Assembly (NCBI GenBank): GCA_023053685.1
Contig: JALIGW010000001.1
Location: 66,097,740 to 66,161,739, forward strand
Origin: Diadophis punctatus similis
Lineage: Eukaryota > Chordata > Lepidosauria > Squamata > Dipsadidae
Reading direction: 5' to 3'
DNA: 64,000 nucleotides
Both the position numbers and the translations under genes were made by a program. Each line of letters begins with the position of its first letter. Position 1 is the first letter of the stretch. Below are positions 10,536 to 22,830 of this stretch, one piece after another. The notes beneath the pieces are model-generated. The model did no database searches and had not been told where the DNA came from. It saw only the letters and a list, made by a program, of their open reading frames with translations.

Positions 10536-10788
10536 ACTGCAGGGACTTTTCCAGGCAGTTGCTAGGAGTTAACACTGTGTTCTAAGTATACATGGCTGAT
10601 ATTGTATGTTAAAACATCCTGCATTTCATTCATCGTCATGACTTCAGCAGGCCTAGCATATATAAAGCTAAATATTGACTTTTTCAATGTTAAATTATAT
10701 TTTCCAGGAACAAATACAATACCCTTTTTAATGAACAGGAGCAAAATTGATGAAGCAATAGTTGCTACAGATGGAAATTAAATCAACC

Positions 10789-12957
10789 TTTATTACGGTC
10801 AAGGGCCAACTTTGGGAGGGTGGGGTAAAGGAATGTAAAGGCATAAACAATACAAAATACAACAATAAAGTTACAAATGCAGCTATGAATTATAAAACTA
10901 AAGAAAGTCCAAAAAGAATCTGAAAGAATGGGTAAGAACAATGAATGCACATAAAAAGCAGGGCAAATTAAATCTACCATGATACAAAACACTTTATGAT
11001 AACATTCTAGGAGCCCATTAAAACTGATTTGTGGCACAAGTCACCTTGTGATGTATTTTAGGTGTTGCTGCACACAGCCTGGCCACCTTGAATGGAGAGA
11101 GCAGCAGGGAGGAGGAGAATTGTCCTGTGAGCCCTGAAAATGGATAGAGCAATAGTTAAATGAGTCTAGCACCGATGTCTCCGTAACAGGCATTGGTTCT
11201 GTTGCTTCTTCATGTCCAGAGTCACAGGGGCACTGCGTCTCTGAGTAAGGAATCTTTGGCATTCAAGGACAACTGAGGGGACGGTATGACATTGTGCCAG
11301 AGTAAAGATCCTTCAATGGTGAGGTACTTCCAGATTCATTAAATGTGCCATTAGGGAGGCAAAATACCAGTTGGGTTCACTGGCAATAAAGGTTGGTCCA
11401 ACTGCCAGTCTGTGTCTGCGATACACTGTTTAATTAGAGCTTTGGCCCAGAGGTGGGTTCCTCCTGGTTCACACTGGTTCTATAGAACTGGTAGCAAACC
11501 GCTGGTGATGTCACAGAGCCAGTTCTGTCGGGGCTGGTCTGTGGACACCGCCATCTTTTTTGGGGGAATTTTTTTTTGAAAAAAATATTTTTTTGAATTT
11601 TTTGCTGATTTTTTCTTCTGCGCATGTGCAGAAGGCGGGTTTCCGGCACTGCGCATGCACCGCCATCTTGTTTTTGGCTTTTGAATTTTTTTTTGAGAAT
11701 TTTCGGCACTGTGCATGCGCATGCGCCCATGCAGCACGGCCACGCGGCATGCAAAGCCACGCAACCCGAGAGGCAGCGAATTGGCGGCGAGGCAAGTTAG
11801 AACCTACACCTGCTTTGGCCTGATTATGTCCTATGCTCCACATAGAAGATCTAGAGAGAATCCCAAGGATAAGATTTTAGTTGCCACTGTCTTTTTCCAT
11901 GTGACAGAAAACTATCCCTCATAGTTAATGGGGCATGGCCTAGAGGGAAAAAAGACAGTCTAAGCCAATAGTTGAGTATGGTACCCACTATTTTCATGAG
12001 GCCTCTATCTAATCTCAAGGTGGCAATAGAGACCCATATGGGGGCTTGAAGAGGCTTAGGAATTTGGACTGAACAAGTTCCAATGGTGTAAAGTTGGAGA
12101 AGGGGGCCAAGATGGGCACCATTGAGATGTTGCACTATTGGCTTGGCTTGAAATAATTTGAGTGCTACAGGAATATAGTGGGATCTCTTGTTTTGAGGAA
12201 TTTAAGGATGGCATATGAACTTCTTTGAGCATTTTCAGTGATGCAGTCACCACGGGGATTCCTCTTGGCAGAATATAGGACTACTCCCAGATATTTGAAA
12301 CAGCAAGACTGTATTCATGCTCTTCATGCTCTTTTAAGGCCAACAGATGTTCTGGAGTACAGCTGCATCATCCATATAGTGTAAAATAGAAATATGATTT
12401 CTAGCTAGTTTTAGGGAGTGAAAGTTCATGTCAAGGAGATGGCCCATCATGAAGTTAATAAAAAAGTTTAAATAAGAGTGGGGGCCAATATTCAGCCTCG
12501 CTTTAAGCCTTTCTCAGTTACAATGGCATTAATGAGATGGCCCTGGAGGTTGCTTCTTTCTTTCAGTGACGTCCCTTCATGAACCATACATATTAGATGA
12601 AACAAATGATTGTCAATCACAGAGGCTTCAAGTTTTCCCCATAGTTTGGTTTGTGATATGGAATCAAAGCTGCTTTGAAGTGTATGACGATGGCATAAAG
12701 GGAGGTCGTATTTTTCAATTAGATGTGGAGCACTAAGTACTGGTTGATGGTGGATTGTCCTTCCCTAAATCCAGCTTGCTCTTCTTTAAGTATGCTCCAA
12801 CCAGTTCTGGAATTTTCATAAATGCATAAATCCATAAACGTATGCATGTTTCCATCTTGCATGAAGTTTGCTGATTGTATCAAGGAAGCTAATTGATCTA
12901 TAATTGGTAGTGTCATCCTTTTTACCCTTTTTATATTTAAGGCATGAGACCCAATCC
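10789..12957 (-). mobile_element. Decayed non-LTR retrotransposon, tentatively R4/Dong-like
   Basis: Minus-strand pieces of one reverse transcriptase appear in order with many stops: AGFREGQSTINQYLVLH, then DSISQTKLWGKLEASVI and HEGTSLKERSNLQGHL, an ILAP-like motif, a YMDDA-like catalytic box near 12375 (FYTIWMMQ in one frame, MDDA in another), and a C-terminal IATLRLDRGLMKIV region near 12010. The 3' end is ATCAACCTTTATTACGGTC. It is interrupted by a hAT at 11448-11812. The order of motifs is firm; the R4/Dong name is from memory. Confidence 0.55.
11448..11812 (+). mobile_element. hAT element of the CAG-GGTGGGTTCC family, 365 bp
   Basis: Ends CAGAGGTGGGTTC and AGAACCTACACCTG, with an exact 8-bp duplication CTTTGGCC (11440-11447, 11813-11820). 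The interior carries repeated GCGCATGTGC/GCGCATGC motifs, CCGCCATCTT blocks and long T runs. Sits inside the R4-like LINE. Confidence 0.9.
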
Positions 12958-13240
12958 TTGGGTCGTCAGCCATAAGTGTTGATGCAGGTAAACAGCAAGG
13001 CGTACAATAGTTCCGCTGGCCAAGGAAGTCGTAGTGCATTGGTCCCCTCTGCTGCTGGAGTGTGGAAACGGGAAAAATATCGCGGAAGTTGTGCATTCTG
13101 AGGGCTGGCGAACAAGTCCAGAGTCGGACGGCCGAATCTCTCCACGATCTGGCAGGTGCCAGGCCTATGACCTGGAATCCCAGATCTGGGCAAGAGCAAT
13201 CAGCTGCAGCAGCATTTGGGGGCAAAACTGGCAATAAGGT
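12958..13240 (-). mobile_element. DIRS-like retroelement fragment (RNase H region)
   Basis: Minus-strand frame 13199-12966 reads GRPTLDLFASPQNAQLPRYF, then SR..TPAAEGTNAL--PWP-LLYALLF. This is the DLFAS-N-Q...DAL...W....YAFPP pattern of the DIRS RNase H domain, with decay at the end. Only a short piece is visible. Confidence 0.55.
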
Positions 13241-13860
13241 CACTTACACCTGCAAACACTTATGCCTCCCGTCTGTAAGCCGGCGATATGGCTGCTTGCG
13301 TGGAACAAGGCTGGGAGATCTCCAACGGAAGCCTTTGCCTTTGAAAGGGCTATCATAGCCCAAAAGCTCTTTAGAAAGCTCACCTAAGCTTCAAGCCGAT
13401 TGGAGCTGCAGGAAAAAACTGCCCACAAAATGGCCGCCTATCAGCGAGCCGATCAGCACAGCATTACTGAAATCCGAAGTTCCGAGCAGCCAGCCGATGT
13501 CGGGGCAAGCCTCGAGTCCTCAAAAACGGATTTGCTGCGCTGCAGTTTTCATATCGAGCCAGACCTCTTAGCCAATACGTGGCAATGGTGGCTACAAGGC
13601 GATCTCAGTGCTAAGCTGGACGCGGAGGCAGCAAGCCTCACACAAACACACCAGGCACTTTCCCAGCCAAAAAGCAATTTTCTTCAATTTAACAGAGTTT
13701 CCAATTAAATCATAATTAAAGCCAATGTAATGCAATGAATAAATAACAATAATCATCAGCAGCAACTCAATCTACATCCCTGTAGGCCGACTGAGTTGAA
13801 AAAACTGGAGCTCGGCTGGAGGAAGAGGCATGGCCAAAGAAATTACAACTCAGTCCCTGG
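13241..13860. other. GC-richer unclassified stretch, probably retroelement-derived
   Basis: More CpG and GC than the surrounding intron, with open frames on the plus strand that resemble nothing I know. It adjoins the DIRS-like piece and may be the rest of that element (untranslated or terminal repeat). Confidence 0.3.
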
Positions 13861-13892
13861 CCAATCAGACGAATGATAACCCATGCTTGGAC

Positions 13893-14120
13893 TCTCCAAG
13901 CAGCGCACAGGAGAATGCAGTATTGCAGGCTAACTGTGCATTCTCACTGCCAGGAGTTCGATCCTAACCAGCTCAAGGTTGACTCAGCCTTCCATCCTTC
14001 CAAGGTCAGTAAAATGAGGACCCAGATTGTTGGGGGCAATACGCTGACTTTGTAAACTGCTTAGAGAGGGCTGTAAAGCACCATGAAGCAGTATATAAGT
14101 CTAAGTGCCATTGCTATTGT
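13893..14120 (+). mobile_element. tRNA-derived squamate SINE, 5' part worn
   Basis: Shares GGTTGACTCAGCCTTCCATC, GAGGACCCAGATTGTTGGGG and GCAGTATATAAGTCTAAGTG with the copy at 58406. The head keeps only GCAGTATTGCAGGCTAAC. Confidence 0.7.
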
Positions 14121-15019
14121 TACAGTAGACAGTATTTTTCTTAATATTTAAGTCTGTTCATTAAAAGTCACACAGTTCTTAATATTTGAGGAAAACAATC
14201 CTTGAGAAAAATTATAATTTATCTTTGTTATTTTTACTTATCTTTTGCAATCATTTTTTCCTTCCAGGAAGAGATCTCATTAAAGCATGCCAAAGTGAAT
14301 AACCATTATCAACAATTCAGTAGTCATTTTGTTGAGATTCAGCTACAATTCATCAGTGCCACAGCATGTCAGTATAGATGGGATGAGCTCCTAAATCATT
14401 ATCAGCAGCAGCACCAGTGGCAACAGCAGCAACTTGAACAAAATCAATTGTGGATACTAACTCACAGGGGGGGAGGGACATTTTTTTGCTTTATATGGAT
14501 AACCTAAAGCTACTTTGTAAATCAAAATCTGAAACTGAGTTTCTGTTCGTCATTATCCATATTTTTACTGAAGACAGGAGAATAATATTTGGCCTAGGCA
14601 AATGTGCTAGTTTTGCAATTACAGCAGGCAAAGATTGTAAGAGAAGACGGGCTACAACTAATGAATGAAAATGTCATTAGACATCTGGCACCTCAACAAT
14701 ACAACTAATTATAAGTAATAGAAGCTATTGATTTAGAGCACAATGAAGTCTAAAATGGTTAAAATCTAAATTAAGTGATGAAAGTATTTTTAAAGCAGTA
14801 AAAGTTTGGGCAGTCCCAGCAATTAGATATACTGCACGTGTAACTGATTGGTTCCAAGCAAAATGGGATAATCTTGATTGAAAAATAAGGGAACTAATGA
14901 CTATACATTATATACTACACTTATACAAGTATATAAATATTAGAAATACTTATCTTTTATGGTTTTAATGCTTTTGACTCTGTAAGACGCCCAGAGTTGC
15001 TTCGAAATGAGATGGGCAA

Positions 15020-15120
15020 TAAAGAAGGAAGGAAGGAAGGAAGGAAGGAAGGAAGGAAGGAAGGAAGGAAGGAAAGAAGGAAGGAAGGAAGGAAGGAAGG
15101 AAGGAAGGAAGGAAGGAAAG
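15020..15120. repeat. (AAGG)n tetranucleotide tract
   Basis: About 24 AAGG units with one AAAG interruption. It follows a worn SINE/LINE tail (CGCCCAGAGTTGC...GGGCAATAAAG) at 14985-15020, so it probably expanded from a retroposon tail. Confidence 0.95.
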
Positions 15121-16297
15121 GACTTTTGACAACACAAAAACTAAACTGGAATACAAGAAGGAACTAATTCTTAGTTGATTAACATTTTAAAAAATAAACT
15201 ATTGGCCAATATATGGACAATACTGAAGAAAAATATATCAAAATCTAACATATTTGAAATCTGGAGCACCTAAAAAAGAAACTAAGGAAACAATCAAAGC
15301 AGCTTAGAACAAGCCCTTCAAACAATGGCATCAAAGCCAAAGTCAAAGTATTTCCAACAATGTCAAATGCAAATTGCATGCAATTAAGGATGAAACTGTA
15401 TGCGATCATGTTAATGGCTGAAGTAAAATCACTTAAAAGTGTTAATAATACTATCAAAGGATTGCAAAAGTTGTCCATTAGAATTTCTATGGCAAAATTG
15501 GCTTTACTGTTTGCAAAACTACTGGAACCATGTACCTAAAAAAACAATTTACAAATTGTGGATATCAAAATTTTGTGGGATTTCAAAATTCAAACTGGCA
15601 CCACATACTACAATTATATAATACCCTATATATTACAGTCATTAATACCTCAAATATTACAATCAAAGTAAAAAGAATGACTCATTGATATAGCAATATT
15701 TAAAAATAGTCCAACTGATAGAAAACACTAGAAAAATAACAAAATATCATATTTTACAAATTGAGGTAAAAAGATTATGAAGGGGGAAAAATAGTTGTCG
15801 TATAATCTAATGCTAGTGCAATACTAAAAGGATTAATCAAATATTTAGAAATCTTACATCTATGACACTATTTCTGCAAAAGACTTTCCTATTTGGAGCA
15901 GCCTGCTTTTTATAGTGAAACCTCCCAAACCCTTACATCCTTGGTTAATTCACCATTACTAGTGGCTTGCCCTGTGAACAATCAAGAAGCAACAATACCC
16001 CAATCAAGCAACTGTCAAACAAGCTAACAGTAAACAACAGCCCAATCTAGAAATCACCAAGACCACTCCCACCAATACTGACAGGGCAAGAATGGGGCAT
16101 GATTTTGAGGCTAGTTGTTGGGTATTGGTGACTGCTGAAGTGTCACTCAAAGCATCATGGCATGTCACCGTCATAATTTTGTCATTAGTGCTACAGTGCA
16201 AAATAACCAGGGAAAATGGGGATCTGGCAAGAGTTGTCTGATCAGATGATTATGACAGCTTTAATCCATGTCTAGTTTAGATTATATAAGGTAAAGG

Positions 16298-16719
16298 CAG
16301 GGGTGGGTTCCTATCGGTGCGGTCCACTCTGTCGTTCCGGTAGCGGCCCGCCGATTGTGCAATGTGCATGCGACGGCTCCGGTACCGTTTTCACCGGTCT
16401 GTGGTGTGGCACCATCTTTTTTTTGCATTTTTGGCCTTTTTTTGCTTCCTGCGCATGTGCGGAAGCAAAATCTTGTGAGGGGATGCGCGTACATGCGATT
16501 TCAGCAATTTTTTGCTTTCGCGCATGCGCAGAAGCAAAAAATTGCCAAAATCACGCGCGTGCATCCCTTTGTGAGATTTCAGCAATCTTTTGCTTCCTGT
16601 GCATGTGCACAAGCAAAATCGTGTGAGGGGATGTGCGCACATAGCGAGCGTGCGCACGCACAAAATGTGATGATGCACGCGCAGTGCACTGGTAGGCAGG
16701 TAAGAGGAATCTGCCCCTG
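16298..16719 (+). mobile_element. hAT element of the CAG-GGTGGGTTCC family, 422 bp
   Basis: Ends CAGGGGTGGGTTCC and GGAATCTGCCCCTG, with an exact 8-bp duplication GGTAAAGG (16290-16297, 16720-16727). The interior repeats a module of GCGCATGTGC/GCGCATGCGC followed by GAAGCAAAA three times. CGCGCATGCGCA at 16519-16530. Confidence 0.9.
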
Positions 16720-17758
16720 GGTAAAGGCATTCTATAAGCTAAGTTTGTAGGTCTTTTTACTTATAACAATGTTATTCCTTCAAGAGATGACTCCTATTAA
16801 ATTTCCTTCAACTTTAATGTGATCAGTTGCTGTTTTGTTTTAGTTCTCTTATGAACTGAATGAACCTTAAAAAACGTTTTCACACCATTGGTATATTGTG
16901 CAAGAGTCTTGACTCTGAAAATAATCTGCATCCTCTTCCACTTGGAATATGATCCTACTGCCACCAAACTCTGGACAAATTTTTATACCGAAGTCAAAGG
17001 AAATCTATTGTCTAAAGAAGACCATATCTTGCCTGGATTAATACAAAATTGCAGACAAAACAGCATGGTACTGGGCAAGAAATGGAAACACTAAAATTAC
17101 AGAGCTATTGCCAACTATTTCAAAGAATAACTGTATTTAAATGACTAAAAGGAGTTTTTTTACGTAGATGTAACAAAAAATAGTCTACTTTAAAAAAGTG
17201 CTTCCATCCCAATCATACAGTGTTTTAACATGATATTTCTTTTCATCTAAGGTCCATTTCTATTGTGGTACTAGCAGTCTAATATTACTTAATGAACAAC
17301 AGATAAATAGCCTACCCAATCCAATATTGCTACATCAGAAACTTTATTTTGTACATGAATGTTTTAGCGATACTAAAAGCCTTTGATGCTCTTTAACTAG
17401 ATTTTCTAGTTAAACTGCTGATACTCCACACTCAAGAGGAAATTACTTATTTCCTAATATGGGTCCATATCACTTATCTAATTGTCACATCCAAATTAGC
17501 TTTCTGGGAAGAAAGTCATCTAAAAAAATCTGATATTGCCAAAATACAATGAAGTATACCTTTTTTCCCTTTGAGAACAACCTTTCCACCCACACAACTG
17601 TCCCAAAAAATTCCTTCACAGCATTTTTCAATATGTTCTTTTTTAAAAAATAGTTTCTTTTTATTAGTCATACATACTATTAAATACTGCACACTCTTAC
17701 CTTTGTGGATTATTATTTACATATAACAGATTTTCATCATATTTTGGGTTAACACTTG

Positions 17759-17896
<138 letters not shown>

Positions 17897-18574
17897 ATCA
17901 CTCTCCCATAGAAACGTACTGAAAGATTTTGCAGCCTAACTAACATGGGGTTAAAGTAGAAACTCACAACATTATTTTCTATAACCGACTTGTTGAAAGA
18001 AGTAAATCCATGGAGAGTGATTTGAATTCCTTATCCAGAAGACCTTTCCAAAATGCATTAAATGTGATGATGTTCAGAGCTATTAAGAGATCCAGTAAAA
18101 ATAATTGAGATGCATTCGATCATCACCCTGTTTTCCATTTGTTTCCCTGTATAAGTTATTCCTCAAGGCAACCGAGATGGTTTGAGTTCAAAATATGGAC
18201 TAGAATCCAGTTGAAGTCATTGCACAGAATCAGTTTATACCATGGCTTAGAATTAGCCAGCCATTACTCACTCAAAATTTTCTTCAATAAAACAACTTTT
18301 GTGTGCAGTTAGTAAATATTATGTTTTCTAAATGTAATAATCTTAAAAGGAACATCAAACGAATAAGCTACAAAAAGCAAGACTAGAGTTCACAGTAAGC
18401 TGGCCTACTCCAAGCAATCCTGCCAAAACAAATCAATCTCAGTTCACAAATGTAGACTAAATAATGTACTGAACACTTTAAAATGCTGATATGAATAGCA
18501 TAATTTTTCTTTAATTTGTTAAAAGTATCTCAGAATGGATTTCAGATAGTTCCTTAATAAATTCTATGGAGGTT

Positions 18575-20720
18575 TAAGACAGCTATCATGATAGATTTGT
18601 TGGAGTGGAAGTTGAATTTCAAGGGGCTAAGACTATAGTACTGGGAATTTATGCCCCATTTATGAGGACAAAGTGACTTTTTACAAAAACTCATGGAGAT
18701 ATTACTGAGACTTTTTTATGAACAATTTTTTTAGATCTGATAAACAATCTATAGAAAAATTGTAATTCTAGAGAATATACCTTCTTTTCAGAAAGACATG
18801 TATCCTTCTCCAGAATAGATATGATTTGGATTTCAAAACATTTGACCATTAATCTATAGTATATACTATAATCTATACTATAGATTATATCAAAGATTTT
18901 TCCTGATCATATCCTTTTGACTTTCATTTATAAAAGGAAATCTACTTCTTCTAGAAGATTAAATGAAGCATTGTTACAGAATTTATTTATGTTGGTTTTT
19001 TCTTAAAAGACATTTTAACAAACGGTGTCAGAACTGTGTTGGACATTCTAAAATATTTGAATGAAACTGTGTGTTTCTACACAATGGAAAGGAAGCTGCA
19101 TTTTTTTAGATGTAGAGAAAGCTTTTGATAATCTGAATTGGACTTTTCTATTTAAAGTTTTGGGGGATTTGAATTTTGGAGGCAATTTTATAAAAATGGG
19201 TAAAGTTGATCTATACTTCACAGAAAGCACTAATTATTGTTAATGGAGATCTAACAAAATATTTTAAGATACAGAAATGAACAAGAAAGGGCTGCCTACT
19301 GTCTCTTTTGTTTATTTCAGTGTTTGAAATTCTGAATAGAGACATAAGACAGGGTGAAAAGATTGTGGGAGTAAAACTTAAAAAAGAAACAAGTTGAGAA
19401 TTTTTGCAGATGATTTAGTCCTGGCTTTAGAAGATGTCTTAAAGGGACTTGAATTATTAATGGGAAAACTAAAGGAATTTGGTGCATTAGCTAATTTAAA
19501 GACTAACAAACAGAAGATTGCTGGACCGCATTCTGCCTCACATTTCCCTCCGACCGGTTAGGGCCCACAGAGTTGGCCTCCTCCAGGTCCCGTCGGCCAA
19601 GCAATGTCGCCTGGCGGGCCCTAGGGGGAGAGCCTTCTCTGTGGCTGGCCCCGCGCTCTGGAACCAACTTCCCCCAGAGACCCGAACTATCCCCACTCTG
19701 CTGGCCTTCCGAAAAGCTGTCAAGACATGGCTTTTCCTGCAGGCTGGGGGTAGAGCTTAATCCACTCGAGCTCACCCCAAGTATGTATGGTTGTTGAATG
19801 GGTATTGGATGATTTTAAATATTGTGTTTTTAATTTTTATATCTGTTTTTAATGTAATATTTATGAATTGGTGTCTTGTATTTTCTCTGTTGTACGCTGC
19901 CCTGAGTCCTTCGGGAGTTGGGCGGTATATAAGAACACCATAATAAATAAATAAATAAATAAATAAAGATAACAATGTTAACAAAAATAAAAAATTAAAT
20001 AGAATTGATGAATAAAACAGTTTTGAGATTGAGAAAAATGTGAAATATTTGGGTATTCATTTGACAAATATAAATTGTATGTTATTTCAAAATAATTACA
20101 TTAAGACATGGAATGGGGTTAAAAAGATATGTTAAGATGGGAGACAATATAGCTTGTCATTGCTGGACAGAAATTCTGTAATTAACATAAATGTTTTGCC
20201 TAGAATGCTATTTTTGTTTCAGACAATTCCCATTTTGACAACTGATGTATAATTTAAAGGATGTCATAAAGTTATCTCTAATTTTATGTGGTGGGAGAAA
20301 AAAAACTCATGAATTAAATATAAGGTGTGTTACAAGATACAAAAGGAAGAAGAGACATATTGACAATACATACTGTACATTCATAGGAATATGATACATA
20401 GGTATTGTCAATTATTATCCTAAAAACTCAAGTCGGAAAATGGTGGGGACATTGTTCTTATGTTTAAAAAAAGAGGAAAATTAACATACTAAGAAAAAGT
20501 ATGCCTAGTTTTATCATCCTTTATTTTGAGGAATTCATTTTTCAACATGATATCCTATAGTTTTTTATTCATTATGCCACTAAGATATACGACTTAGTTT
20601 TCTATCCAGATTATGAGGCAGTACCTACATTCCGTAGAGTTAAGAATTTGATCTGCTTTATTCTCCTACAAGAACCAAGTGTACATCTATCTGCTGTCAG
20701 TTTCTTCAAATGTGACAAGA
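18575..20720 (+). mobile_element. Decayed L1 LINE, interrupted by an L2
   Basis: Endonuclease-like LGIYAPFMRTK near 18640. Reverse transcriptase FLDVEKAFDNLNWTFLFKVL at 19100-19165, then a GCLLSPL-type region and FADDLVLALED near 19410. After the nested L2, EKNVKYLGIHLTN near 20035 and NVLPRMLFLFQTIPI near 20195 follow. Many frameshifts. Confidence 0.8.
19522..19967 (+). mobile_element. L2/CR1-group LINE 3' end nested in L1
   Basis: Reads RILPHISLRPVRAHRVGLLQ, AFSVAGPALWNQLPPETRTI and LLAFRKAVKTWLFLQAGG without a frameshift, then the shared 3' end and an (AAAT)n tail. It lies between L1 text for LKTNKQKI and the L1 C-terminal part. The intact frame shows it is much younger than the L1. Confidence 0.85.
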
Positions 20721-20824
20721 TGACAATTTCAAAGTCAGGATCAAAAAGTATGCACCCTCCTAACCATACCGATGGGCTCCGAATCCAATGGCGATCTCCA
20801 TTTTGCGCTCTGAATTCATAGATA

Positions 20825-20847
20825 CCTAACCCTAACCCTAACCCTAA
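20825..20847. repeat. Short interstitial telomeric repeat
   Basis: Three full CCCTAA units after a partial CCTAA unit: 23 bp of uninterrupted telomere-type sequence inside an intron. It lies just past the decayed L1. Confidence 0.9.
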
Positions 20848-21553
20848 GTATTCAAATTAAAGTTCTACCTTCTGTTTTGTGTATAGTTATCATAAGATAA
20901 CTAATAACACAGCTAATTTGTGTCCTGTATCTGTGTCCATATGAATATGTAGAAATATCCTACAGAGGCTGAGGCTTTATTTTTTTAACTAAATCATAAT
21001 TTCTTCATATTTTTTTAACTATCAAGTTTTTCTTGAATAATCCTCTCACTGGGAATGCTGTTTTGGATTGTTCCTGCTTCATGACACGTTTAACACATGT
21101 CTTAGAGTTAGCAAGGAACAATAATCATGTTATTTCTTGACAAGCCCTTTCAGCTTTTGCTGAAAAAGGGGGATTTACTAAAACAAAAACAAAGAGGAAA
21201 AGAGGTGATTTGAGGTAAAATTTTGAACCTGAACTTATTATGACTTAAAATGTGCTTATGAAAGGAAAACATTTTCCATATAGATTTGCTGAGGATCAAA
21301 ACAGCTCCTTCTTAAAACTAGCCTTTATTTTTAAGAAGCCATATTTCTATTTGCAACTTAATAAAATACATTTTCTCAATAAAATAAGGAATAGTAGCAT
21401 AAAAAAATCATTTGACCCAACTAAATAGCTCAGCAGATTAATGGAGAAGCAAAGTTTGGGCCCTAGCTTAAAAAAAACATCAATCCAATTAAACTGAAAG
21501 TATACTTCATAAATAAAGTATTGTTACATATGTATTACAGCAGTAGGTGTCTA

Positions 21554-21650
21554 TGAAGTGCAAGAGACTACAATTCCCAGCAGCATGGTCAATGGCCAAG
21601 CTGGTAGGGAATTCTAAAAGTAACAGTCCAACACATCTGGAAGATTGCTA
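21554..21650 (+). mobile_element. Foldback MITE fragment (CCAGATGTTG family)
   Basis: ACTACAATTCCCAGCAGCAT, GTCAATGGCCAAGCTGG and GTCCAACACATCTGG match half of the common lizard/snake foldback repeat whose arms read CTCCAGATGTTGCTGAACTA. Confidence 0.5.
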
Positions 21651-21950
21651 TAATACATTATATACAGTATAATCATTTGGAATTCAAGTCACTCTTTTAC
21701 TCCATCAGTGAAATCCTTATGGAATATAATATGAAAGCAGCTACCATTTTTAAAGGCTCCCCAAAAATATAACATTACCCTATACGCTATTCTGTTAATG
21801 TAGAAGTCACATGTTGAGAACTTGGTAAAAAACTTAAGGCCAAAGAAGGCATCCAAATCATGACAAAATATATATCTTTATAAAATAATATAACCCATGA
21901 TAGTTTCCTTGCCTTTTTTCTCCTCAAATTCTCTTTAAAATTACTCAAAT

Positions 21951-22072
21951 CAGAGGTAGGCAATATGTGGCCTTCCAGATGTTACTGAATTACAGCTTAA
22001 AATAGTCCAGGCAACAAAATTAAGAGCAAGGGATACTGGAAGTTCAGCAACATCTGAAGAATAGATTCTTGA
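21951..22072. mobile_element. Worn foldback MITE of the same family
   Basis: Left arm GTGGCCTTCCAGATGTTACT and right arm GTTCAGCAACATCTGAAGAA are imperfect reverse complements around 22010. The start CAGAGGTAGGCAA is hAT-like. Confidence 0.55.
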
Positions 22073-22830
22073 TTTAAACTTCAATTAGCTTCAGTCTAGT
22101 TTTGGAGTAGCACTGGCTATATATTTTTTGCTAAGCTCTGGTTTGAGCTTAACAAACATAATCAAACCCAAACCATAAGCTACAGTGACAGAGTTCACAT
22201 AAATCAAATCCAAACAATCCATGTTTTGCTTGTACTGCAGAAGGCCTGGCATGGATGCTTGACCTGAAGCTCTTACTGAGAAGATACATCTTTAGAAAAG
22301 CCCTAATTATTTTATATCCCTGCCAGAATTGTTCCGGAGCTTTTCTATAAGCCAAAGGGCTCATTATGTTTGGCTGCTGTCTGCTGTTCTCTATCAGGTG
22401 AGGTACAATTTGCAGTAGTACTACCAACATTGAAGACAGTTCTTTTCAATCAGCCTCTTATGTCAGTTGCCTTTACTTAAACCAGACATATTTCATTCAC
22501 AAATCTGGAGGGGCGATATGCTGGAATTCCCCCACTTTGACGGTTGGTTATATACAGCAAAGAAGATGTCAAATCTACCGAACATATTATTGTGCTTTGA
22601 AATTTTATACTGCTGTGAAGCCTGCCAAAAATTACTAACACCTCTACTAAGCAAATCCATTTTATTTTATACCAGATATCTTCAAAAAGTAAACATTTCA
22701 AGGGTCATTCCATTAGTGACTGTTTCTTTCAATGGCTACTACAATAAGGAAGCAATTTTTGGGGAAGGACTACCCCATACATTAGGGACTATGCTGGGTT
22801 CTTATGCTGTACTTATGTACTATATTATTA

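Noticed and set aside
13062..13708. Two plus-strand frames of about 100 codons
   Set aside because: No recognisable domain, in a stretch of retroelement character, and no splice sites linking them.
14202..14507. Gln-rich open frame with a hydrophobic start, like a small secreted protein
   Set aside because: No splice context or homology. The Gln run comes from a short CAG/CAA-rich stretch.
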